From Hyphomicrobiales bacterium (GTDB lineage Bacteria; Pseudomonadota; Alphaproteobacteria; Rhizobiales; Beijerinckiaceae), in assembly GCA_900470775.1 (NCBI GenBank), contig UCBZ01000010.1, positions 1-64,000 on the forward strand: DNA of 64,000 bases, given 5' to 3'. The position numbers and the translations under genes were made by a program. Below are positions 57,383 through 64,000 of this stretch, piece by piece; the stretch's first letter is position 1, and each line of letters opens with the position of its first letter. The notes beneath the pieces are model-generated. The model had not been told where the DNA came from, did no database searches, and saw nothing but the letters and a program-made list of their open reading frames with translations.

Positions 57383-59572
57383 TCAAAGAAAACTCTGCGG
57401 GTCGACATCGACCGCGACCCTGACCGAGCCCTTGGGCTTGCCACCGCGCTTGAGCCAGGCGCGCAGGTAATCCTGCAGGTTCACCTCCCGGTCGGTTTTC
57501 ACGATCAGCCGCATGCGATGGCGCCCGCGCAGCACGGCCAAAGGCGCTTCCGCCGGGCCCAGAACCGTAACGCCGTCGGGCGCTTCCGCACAGCGCGCCA
57601 GCGCTCGGGCATGACCTTCGGCCTCGGCCTGGCTGCTGGCGGAGATGATCAACCCGGCGAGCCGGCCGAAGGGCGGCAGCCCGGCAGCCTCCCGCGACGC
57701 CGCCTCTGCGGCATAAAACCGCTCCGGGTCGCCCGAGACCAGCGCCTTCAGCACGGGGTGCGTCGGATCATGCGTCTGCAGCAGCGCCCGGCCCGGCTTC
57801 TCGCCGCGCCCGGCCCGGCCGGTGACCTGCCGCAGCACCTGGAAGGTGCGTTCGGCCGCGCGCGGATCGCCCGAGGTCAGGCCGAGATCGGCGTCGATCA
57901 CCCCGACCAGCGTCATGCCCGGGAAATTATGTCCCTTGGCGACGAGTTGCGTGCCGATGACGATGTCGAACTCGCCTGAGGCCACCGCCATCAGCTCGGT
58001 CTTCAGCCGCTCCGTGCCGCCGGGAAAGTCGCTCGACAGCACGATGCCGCGGGCCTGCGGGAACAGCGTCGCGACCTCCTCCGCCAGCCGCTCGACGCCG
58101 GGTCCGCAAGCAGTCAGGCTCTCCTGCGCATGGCATTGCGGGCATTCATGCGGCCGGCGTTCGACATGGCCGCAATGATGGCAGACCAGCGCGCGCCGGA
58201 AGCGATGGTCGACCAGCCAGGCCGAACAGTTGGGACATTGGAAGCGATGCCCGCAGTCTCGACAGAGTGTCAAAGGCGCATAACCGCGCCGGTTCAGGAA
58301 CAGCAGCGACTGCTCGCCGGCTTCGAGATTGACCGCGATCGCCTTGGCCAGCGTGTCGGAAATCCAGCGTCCGCGGGGCGGCTTGTCCTGCCTGAGATCG
58401 ACGAGGCCGAGCGTTGGCAGGCTGCGGCCACCGAAACGCTCGGGCAGTTTGAGATGGGCGTAGCGCCCGCGCTCGGCATTGACCCGGGTCTCCAGCGAGG
58501 GCGTCGCCGAGGTCAGAATGACCGGCGCGTTCTCGATCCGGCCGCGCACCACCGCCATGTCGCGGGCGTGATAGGCGACGCCGTCCTCCTGCTTGTAGGC
58601 CGCCTCATGCTCCTCATCGACGACGATGAGGCCGAGATTCTTGTAAGGCAGGAACAGCGCCGAGCGCGCGCCGGCCACCACCCTGGCCTCGCCGCTGGCG
58701 ATCGCGGCCTGCAGCCGCTCGCGCTTGCGGCCCGTCACCGCCGAATGCCACAGCCCCGGCTGCACGCCGAAGCGCGCCTCGAAACGGTCGATGAACTGCG
58801 CGGTCAGCGCGATCTCCGGCATCAGGATCAGGCTCTGGCGCCCGAGCCGGATCGCCTCCGCCACCGCCTCGAAATAGACCTCGGTCTTGCCGGAACCGGT
58901 GACGCCCTCGAGCAGCGTCACGCCATAGGCCGCGGCCCTCACCGAAGCGACGAGCGCTGCCGCGGCAGCCGCCTGATCATCCGACAGTGCCGGCTGTGCG
59001 TGATCCGGATCGGGCAAGGCCGCCACCGCTTCGCGCGGCAGCGGCTCGACGGCGAAGGTGCCGGCATCGACGAGCGAATCGATCACCGCCGCGCTGACCG
59101 AGGCCGCCTCGGCGAGCGCGCTCTTGGCGGTCAGCAATCCGCCCTCGGCCGCCGCGATGGCCCGCGCCCGCGCCGGTGTCATCCGTGCAGGCGGCGCGCC
59201 GACCAGCCTGACGCCAAGCTTGGGCCGCTCGGGCGTATCGTCCGGCTGACGCCTCAGCACGAGGCCCAGCACCGAGCCCTTCGGCGCCAGCGTGTACCAG
59301 GCCACCCAATCGACCAGCTTCATCAGCGCCGCGTCGAGCGGCGGCATGTCGAGCTTGCCAGTGACCTTCTTCAGATTGCCGCCACGCCCGGAGCCGATCT
59401 CCCAGACGACGCCGACCGTCTCGCGCGGGCCAAGCGGCACCTGCACGATATCGCCCGGCTTGAGCACGAGCCCGGGCGGCACCGCATAGCTATAGGCCTG
59501 GTCGAGCCCGAGCGGGATCAGCACATCGACCGTGTGGCCCTGGCCAGCGCTGTTCCGCACTTCGCTCGTCAC
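57383..59572 (-). CDS. priA: Primosomal protein N' (replication restart helicase PriA)
   Basis: 729 residues from a GTG at 59572 preceded by GAGGGA; an ATG at 59641 would add 23 atypical residues. The N-terminal DNA-binding domain (VDVLIPLGLDQAYSYAVP) is followed by the helicase core: GVTGSGKTE Walker A, DEEH Walker B, and eight cysteines in CRDCGHRFQCPNC and CHHCGH...CPQC binding two zinc ions. It restarts stalled replication forks. It lies upstream of the atp operon on the same strand. Confidence 0.95.
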   Translation of the reverse strand: MTSEVRNSAGQGHTVDVLIPLGLDQAYSYAVPPGLVLKPGDIVQVPLGPRETVGVVWEIGSGRGGNLKKVTGKLDMPPLDAALMKLVDWVAWYTLAPKGSVLGLVLRRQPDDTPERPKLGVRLVGAPPARMTPARARAIAAAEGGLLTAKSALAEAASVSAAVIDSLVDAGTFAVEPLPREAVAALPDPDHAQPALSDDQAAAAAALVASVRAAAYGVTLLEGVTGSGKTEVYFEAVAEAIRLGRQSLILMPEIALTAQFIDRFEARFGVQPGLWHSAVTGRKRERLQAAIASGEARVVAGARSALFLPYKNLGLIVVDEEHEAAYKQEDGVAYHARDMAVVRGRIENAPVILTSATPSLETRVNAERGRYAHLKLPERFGGRSLPTLGLVDLRQDKPPRGRWISDTLAKAIAVNLEAGEQSLLFLNRRGYAPLTLCRDCGHRFQCPNCSAWLVDHRFRRALVCHHCGHVERRPHECPQCHAQESLTACGPGVERLAEEVATLFPQARGIVLSSDFPGGTERLKTELMAVASGEFDIVIGTQLVAKGHNFPGMTLVGVIDADLGLTSGDPRAAERTFQVLRQVTGRAGRGEKPGRALLQTHDPTHPVLKALVSGDPERFYAAEAASREAAGLPPFGRLAGLIISASSQAEAEGHARALARCAEAPDGVTVLGPAEAPLAVLRGRHRMRLIVKTDREVNLQDYLRAWLKRGGKPKGSVRVAVDVDPQSFL

Positions 59573-59697
59573 TCGTGATCTTCCCTCGCCAGCGAGCCGC
59601 CACGATCCACTTCTCGCGACAAGAGCGGCAACGAACCGCACTTAACCAAACATCAAACCGCGTCGCCTAGCATGACTTTTGCGCGCGGAGAGCAGTC

Positions 59698-60789
59698 ATG
59701 GCAGCGGAACGACAGTTGACCCTCGACGGAATCAGAGGGCTCGCCGCCAGCGCCGTTCTCGTATCGCATTATCTCGCGGAGATTCCAGACGGCATCCAAG
59801 CCTTCTCCTTTGGCGCGATCGCGGTCGATGCCTTCTTCGTCCTGTCGGGCTTCCTGATCGGCCGCTTGATCCTGACGCGCCGGGAGGCACCGAATTTCTT
59901 CAAGACGTTCTATATCCGCCGGCTACTGCGCACCGTTCCCTCCTATCTGATCGTCGTGCTCTTCGTCCTGGCGCTCGCCGCCCTGTTGCCGGAATGGGCC
60001 GGCGATGCCGGCGGAGTTCCGGCATGGAGCTACCTCTCCTTCACGCAGAACTTCTTCTTCGCGCTGCGGCAGAGCACCGGGCTGCACTGGCTCTCTCCGA
60101 CATGGACACTGGCCGTCGAGGAGCAGTTCTATCTCTTCGCACCCGCGGCGCTGGTGTTCACTCCCCGACGTTTCGTGGTTCCCGTCGCAAGCATGGTCTT
60201 TGCTGCCGCGCTGTTCTACCGGATCCAGATGAATGCGTCGGGAGCAGACCCTCTCGAGTTTTTGCCCCTGCTTCTCGCACGAGCGGATACGCTGGCAGCC
60301 GGCATCATCGCGAGCGCTCTTTGGTTCAAGATCGCCGGTACCAAGCGCTATGACCGCACTCTGGAGGCGACGCCGCTCGTCTGTCTCGTCGCCGTCCTCG
60401 GCTATGCCGTCTTCGCAACGAACACCGACTGGCAGGCCACGTTGTCGCACAGCGTGTTCGGCATTGCCGCAGCGGCCTTCATCCTGCGCGCGGCGGTATC
60501 GCCGAGCGCAGTGCCCTGGCTCGAGGCGCGCTGGCTGCGCTTCATGGGCGACAACTCCTATTCGATCTATCTCATTCACATACCGGTCGCCGGCGTCATC
60601 CATCATCTGATGACGGGCGCGGAGCCCGGGATCTCGACACCGCTACAATGGGCTGCGACGATTCTGGCGACGGTCGCGACGATCCTGCTGGGCCGTGGTC
60701 TCACGCGCCTCGTCGAGGAACCGCTCACGGCTTTCGGGCGAAGCTTTTCCTGGACGAAAGTCGAGGCGCAGCCGGCCGGAACCCTGTGA
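59698..60789 (+). CDS. Acyltransferase family protein (OafA/YrhL type)
   Basis: 363 residues. It begins LTLDGIRGLAASAVLVSHY, the family's catalytic region with the conserved His, followed by AIAVDAFFVLSGFLIGRLI and about ten membrane helices; YIRRLLRTVP and SPTWTLAVEEQFYLFAP are typical. Such membrane enzymes O-acylate surface sugars. It is divergent from priA with 125 bases between. A TTAACC half-site at 59643 is too weak to call CtrA. Confidence 0.92.
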   Translation: MAAERQLTLDGIRGLAASAVLVSHYLAEIPDGIQAFSFGAIAVDAFFVLSGFLIGRLILTRREAPNFFKTFYIRRLLRTVPSYLIVVLFVLALAALLPEWAGDAGGVPAWSYLSFTQNFFFALRQSTGLHWLSPTWTLAVEEQFYLFAPAALVFTPRRFVVPVASMVFAAALFYRIQMNASGADPLEFLPLLLARADTLAAGIIASALWFKIAGTKRYDRTLEATPLVCLVAVLGYAVFATNTDWQATLSHSVFGIAAAAFILRAAVSPSAVPWLEARWLRFMGDNSYSIYLIHIPVAGVIHHLMTGAEPGISTPLQWAATILATVATILLGRGLTRLVEEPLTAFGRSFSWTKVEAQPAGTL

Positions 60790-60907
60790 GCGGCGGCCGG
60801 ATGAAGGTTTCCCGAAAGACGTCGAAGAGAGCGACCACTGCCTGCCTTGCCCCGGGCCCGATGGTATGATGTCTGCCGCACGACCAATCCGCCCGGCAAA
60901 CAGAGCC

Positions 60908-61261
60908 ATGACGCGCATGTTCCTTCACCTGGCCAGCCTCGGCCTTGCGGCCAGCCTCGTCGGCACCACGGCCGGGCCAAGCCTCGCACAGGCGCCCGCC
61001 CCGCCTGAGAACTGGCCCGCGATCAAATGCGAGCGCTACACCAAGTCTTATGCCGAGGCGCTGGCCCGTTTCGGGCGCAAGGGGCTCGGCCAGCCCTTCC
61101 TCGACAGCCACGAGGCCTTCCTGGCATCGGGCTGCAGCATCAAGGGCGAGGTTTGCCCGCGCAGCACCGAAGAACTGAATCTCGCCAATGTCATGGTCAT
61201 CATGGGCATGAACCAGGGCATGGCCAGCACCTTCATGCCCTTCGCCTGCCCAAAGACGTAG
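60908..61261 (+). CDS. Small secreted protein with four cysteines (hypothetical)
   Basis: 117 residues. The signal peptide ends near residue 28 (GPSLA-Q). The mature part has four Cys (in IKCERY, ASGCSIKGEVCPRS and FACPKT), suggesting two disulfides in the periplasm, and a Met-rich segment VMVIMGMNQGMASTFM. I do not recognise the family. Earlier in-frame starts exist near 60866, and the ribosome binding site is weak, so the start is uncertain. Confidence 0.65.
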   Translation: MTRMFLHLASLGLAASLVGTTAGPSLAQAPAPPENWPAIKCERYTKSYAEALARFGRKGLGQPFLDSHEAFLASGCSIKGEVCPRSTEELNLANVMVIMGMNQGMASTFMPFACPKT

Positions 61262-61310
61262 CGGCCGATTGCCTCAGCAGGCGCCGATTCGCTCGGCGTT
61301 AAGGCGCACC

Positions 61311-61403
61311 CGTCATGCTCGCCCGTGTGGCGAGCATCCACGTCTTTGGCGTAGCGCTCGACGGAGGAAGACGTGGATGGCCGGGACGAGCCCGACCATG
61401 ACG
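61311..61403. repeat. RIME-like palindromic element, 93 bp (copy 6)
   Basis: Ends CGTCAT/ATGACG; inner GCATCCACGTCTT and AGACGTGGATGG pair as in copy 5. It ends 13 bases before the xerC GTG start, so it is in the xerC leader or promoter. Confidence 0.85.
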
Positions 61404-61416
61404 GGGATGGCGCGAC

Positions 61417-62343
61417 GTGACCGATTTCGACAGCCTGATCCGCGACTGGCTTGGCCATCTCGCCCATGAGCGCCGGCTCTCGCCCAAGACGCTCGAAGCC
61501 TATGGCCGTGACATCAGGCAGTTCGCCGTCTTCATCACCGAGCATCTCGGCGGAGAACCCGCACTTGCCGACATCGCCGCGCTGAAACCGGCGGACCTGC
61601 GCGCCTTTCTCGGCCGGCGCCGCCGCGACGGCGTCGGCAACCGCACGCTGATGCGACAGCTCGCCGCTTTGCGCTCGCTCGCCCGCTTCGGCGAACGCAG
61701 CGGCAAGCTCAAGGCCGCCGCCTTTGCGGCGACGCGCGGCCCGCGCATCGGAAAATCCCTGCCGCGCCCGCTCGAAGCCAGCGCGGCCAAAGCCGTGACG
61801 CAGGCCGACACCCGTGCCGGCGAGGATCGCGAACAATGGATCCTCGCCCGCGACGCCGCCGTGCTGGCGCTGCTCTATGGCTGCGGCCTGCGCATCTCCG
61901 AGGCCCTTTCGCTGACCCGCGCCCAGGCCCCCTTCAGCGCGGGCGATACGCTCACCGTCCTGGGCAAGGGCAGCAAGACCCGCATGGTCCCGGTGCTGCC
62001 CGTCGTCGTCACCGCGATCGCCGAGTACATCGCGCTCTGCCCCTGGCGGCTGCCGCCGGACGGGCCGCTCTTCCTCGGCGCCAAGGGCGGCCCCTTGTCG
62101 CCGCGCATCATCCAGCTTGCGGTCGAAGGCCTGCGCGGCGCGCTCGGCCTGCCATCCTCGGCGACCCCGCATTCGCTGCGCCACTCCTTCGCCACCCATC
62201 TGCTCGGACGCGGCGGCGAACTGCGCGCCATCCAGGAGCTGCTCGGCCACGCCTCGCTCTCGACAACGCAGATCTACACGCGGATCGATTCGACGCGGCT
62301 GATGTCGGCTTACGACGCCGCTCATCCGCGCGCCGGGCGCTGA
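61417..62343 (+). CDS. xerC: Tyrosine recombinase XerC
   Basis: 308 residues. The N-terminal SAM-like domain (LAHERRLSPKTLEAYGRDI) precedes the catalytic domain with Arg159, Lys184, His252, Arg255, His278 and the nucleophile Tyr287 (STTQIYTRI). It resolves chromosome dimers at dif with XerD. A GTG start is used; GGGGATGG is upstream. It is close to the usual XerC length and no mobile-element genes flank it, so it is the chromosomal housekeeping recombinase rather than an integrase. Confidence 0.94.
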   Translation: MTDFDSLIRDWLGHLAHERRLSPKTLEAYGRDIRQFAVFITEHLGGEPALADIAALKPADLRAFLGRRRRDGVGNRTLMRQLAALRSLARFGERSGKLKAAAFAATRGPRIGKSLPRPLEASAAKAVTQADTRAGEDREQWILARDAAVLALLYGCGLRISEALSLTRAQAPFSAGDTLTVLGKGSKTRMVPVLPVVVTAIAEYIALCPWRLPPDGPLFLGAKGGPLSPRIIQLAVEGLRGALGLPSSATPHSLRHSFATHLLGRGGELRAIQELLGHASLSTTQIYTRIDSTRLMSAYDAAHPRAGR

Positions 62344-62436
62344 CCCCACTGGCCTCCGGATCGCGGCAGAAAGCCGTATGATGCCGCAGAGGAATAGCGT
62401 ACAGCCCGGCTCCCATCGCACGGAGCCGCGTGATTC

Positions 62437-62997
62437 ATGACGACCGAAACCGAAGCCCCGCAGAGCGGCAACAAGCGCGTCGCGCTGCTCATCGCGATCC
62501 TCGCGCTGATGCTCGCCTTCTCCGAGATCGGCGGCAAGAACGCCGAGCAGGATGCACTGGCGAAGAATGTCGAGGCCTCGAATCTCTGGGCCTTCTTCCA
62601 GGCCAAGACGATTCGCGGCACCACCTTGCGCACCGCGGCCGAAGCCATGGAGGTCGATCTCGCCGGAGCCACCGACCCCACCAGCCGCGAGCGGCTGCAG
62701 AAGCGCATCGATGGCTGGAAGGCGACGATCGCCCGCTACGATTCCGAGCCGGAGACCAATGAGGGCCGCAAGGAGCTGATGGCCCGCGCCAAGGCGGCGG
62801 AAGCCCAGCGCGACATCTCCAGCGCCCGCGACGACAAATACGACATCGTCTCCGGCCTGCTGCAGATCGCGATCGTGATCTCCTCGGCCGCGATCATCAC
62901 CGGCATCGGCCTGCTCGCCTGGACCGGCGGGGCGCTCGGCCTGGCCGCTTTGGCCCTGATGTTCGTCGCGCAACTGGCACCGACGGCCCTGTTCTGA
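62437..62997 (+). CDS. DUF4337 family membrane protein
   Basis: 186 residues. One membrane helix at about 14-31 (VALLIAILALMLAFSEIG), a long charged helical region (about 35-135, likely coiled coil) and two C-terminal membrane helices (IAIVISSAAIITGIGLLAW and LGLAALALMFVAQLAP). This is the DUF4337 layout; the function is unknown. It follows xerC after 93 bases and converges on the amidase gene with a palindromic repeat between. Confidence 0.9.
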   Translation: MTTETEAPQSGNKRVALLIAILALMLAFSEIGGKNAEQDALAKNVEASNLWAFFQAKTIRGTTLRTAAEAMEVDLAGATDPTSRERLQKRIDGWKATIARYDSEPETNEGRKELMARAKAAEAQRDISSARDDKYDIVSGLLQIAIVISSAAIITGIGLLAWTGGALGLAALALMFVAQLAPTALF

Positions 62998-63027
62998 CTT
63001 TGGCTCCGGCTACAATGATTCCCTCGC

Positions 63028-63135
63028 CGTCATTCCGGGCAAGCGGAGCGCAGACCCGGAATCCATCGTAAGGCGCGACGGTGCCCTATGATGGATTCCG
63101 GAGCTGCGCCGCTTCGCGGCTTGTCCGGAATGACG
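63028..63135. repeat. RIME-like palindromic element, 108 bp (copy 7)
   Basis: Ends CGTCAT/ATGACG; inner CCGGAATCCATC and GATGGATTCCGG pair, and TGCGCCGCTTCGCGGCTTGTCC is shared with the copy at 45896. It lies between the converging DUF4337 and amidase genes. Confidence 0.85.
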
Positions 63136-63190
63136 GCGTTGGACGCCGGCGTACTATCCGGCGGCGAAGGCTCTCGAATCGGATCAGGCC

Positions 63191-64000
63191 CTAAACCCTC
63201 GGCCACGGCACCTCGCCGCCGCGCAGCACCTCCCACGCCCGCGCCATCCGCAGCACGCCGAGATCGTCGAAGCGTCGGCCGGTGATCTGAAGGCCGATCG
63301 GCAACCCGCCCGTCGTCAGCCCGGCATGGACCGAGATCGAGGGCTGGTCCGACATGTTGGCGGGCAGCGTGAAGACGATATGCTCGAAGGGCTGGCGCGG
63401 ATCGTCCAGCGGCGAGGCGTAATCGGCCGGAAAGCTCGGCACGGGCGCGACCGGCGACAGCACGAAATCGAAGGGCGCGCTCTGCTTGAGCGCCGCGTCC
63501 TTGATCGCCAGCATCTGGCTCATGCCGTGATAAACCCGCAGGCCCGACAGCGACTCGCCGACATTCGCCCATGCGAAGATATAGGACAGCACCTTGCCCT
63601 GCTTTTCCGTCGACAGCGCACCGATCTCGGCCCAGGCGCGCTGGCGCCAGAAATCGTCGAGCCCGTCGAGCATCTCCCGCGTCATGAAGGCCGGCGCCTC
63701 CTCGACGATCGCGCCTGCCGCCGAGAAGGCCCTGGCCGCCGCCTCGATCGCAGCCTTGGTCTCGGGCTCGACGGGAATGCCGATGCCGGGATCGAGCTGC
63801 AAGCCGATCCGCACGCCGGTCAGGTCGATGTCGAGCGACAGCCAGTCGATCTGCTGCGGCGGCAGGCTCATGCCGTCGCGGGCGTCGGGCTTCGAGAGTT
63901 CGCGCATCATCAGCGCTGCATCCGCCACCGTGCGGGTCATCGGCCCCGCGACACGGCCATAATAGGTCGGATCGATCGGCACCCGGCCGAAGCTCGGCTT
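63191..64000 (-). CDS. Amidase (amidase signature family), C-terminal part, cut by window edge
   Basis: About 269 codons of the C-terminal part; the gene begins beyond the right edge. The segment reads KPSFGRVPIDPTYYGRVAG, then GPMTRTVADAALMM, FDFVLSPVAPVPSFPADY and GLPIGLQITGRRFDD, the standard amidase-signature C-terminal half. The Gly/Ser-rich catalytic region with the Ser-cisSer-Lys triad is outside the window. It would hydrolyse an amide or act like a GatA-type enzyme; the substrate is unknown. Confidence 0.93.
   Translation of the reverse strand, partial: KPSFGRVPIDPTYYGRVAGPMTRTVADAALMMRELSKPDARDGMSLPPQQIDWLSLDIDLTGVRIGLQLDPGIGIPVEPETKAAIEAAARAFSAAGAIVEEAPAFMTREMLDGLDDFWRQRAWAEIGALSTEKQGKVLSYIFAWANVGESLSGLRVYHGMSQMLAIKDAALKQSAPFDFVLSPVAPVPSFPADYASPLDDPRQPFEHIVFTLPANMSDQPSISVHAGLTTGGLPIGLQITGRRFDDLGVLRMARAWEVLRGGEVPWPRV

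Noticed and set aside
58130..59578. 482-codon frame antisense to priA
   Set aside because: Same codon-bias artefact; PriA motifs on the other strand are unambiguous.
59643..59665. TTAACCAAAC upstream of the acyltransferase as a CtrA site
   Set aside because: Only one half-site is present, with no second TTAA at the right spacing.
61048..62973. 641-codon minus-strand frame across xerC and the DUF4337 gene
   Set aside because: It spans two well-supported plus-strand genes and a palindromic repeat; composition is typical of an antisense artefact.

Overview
The window is chromosomal DNA from a high-GC alphaproteobacterium, most likely of the order Hyphomicrobiales (Rhizobiales). The evidence is an F1 ATP synthase operon atpHAGDC without Fo genes, a MeaA-type ethylmalonyl-CoA mutase, a bifunctional PutA lacking a DNA-binding domain beside an Lrp-type regulator, a split heme-uptake locus (hmuTUV / HmoA-like / hutX), and many RIME-like intergenic palindromes. 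A Bosea-like genus fits but is inference. There are no phage, transposase, CRISPR or rRNA genes; one tRNA-Glu(CTC) is present.

Left part (1-8872): a catabolic-looking locus. An enolase-superfamily gene (cut by the left edge) diverges from a GntR/FCD regulator, which is followed by a D-2-hydroxyacid dehydrogenase and a polar amino-acid ABC transporter (binding protein, two permeases, ATPase). A tightly packed operon converges on it: NIPSNAP protein, alpha/beta hydrolase, aspartate-dehydrogenase-like enzyme and two short-chain dehydrogenases. The substrate is unknown, and this is the best candidate for an undescribed pathway. Next come cfa, a DUF2853 protein, a second hydroxyacid dehydrogenase and an L,D-transpeptidase (9260-12714).

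Middle (12848-30858): the heme locus, with inverted repeats in its divergent promoter; a flippase-like membrane protein behind a CtrA-like box; a tyrosine phosphatase; inorganic pyrophosphatase; a CoA-ester lyase; an in-frame DUF429 / threonine-dehydratase fusion; a methyltransferase; a module of Tat-exported degenerate metallo-beta-lactamase fold protein, DsbA-family protein and LysR regulator; tRNA-Glu; an Old Yellow Enzyme reductase; ComF; glutaredoxin; a DUF1178 protein; and an aldose epimerase.

Right-middle (30968-51959): meaA with an acyl-CoA synthetase, a CelD-like acetyltransferase, a His-rich COG0523 GTPase with a Zur-like palindrome upstream, two EamA transporters, a D,D-carboxypeptidase with a long Pro/Ala/Lys tail, a thiolase, an MFS transporter, BolA, a J-domain protein, a NitT/TauT-type ABC transporter, putR/putA, rppH and a VOC protein.

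Right (51960-64000): atpHAGDC (minus strand) interrupted by two palindromic repeats, priA, an acyltransferase, a small secreted Cys protein, xerC, a DUF4337 protein and an amidase cut by the right edge. Seven copies of the palindromic elements are scattered through the window in three subtypes.
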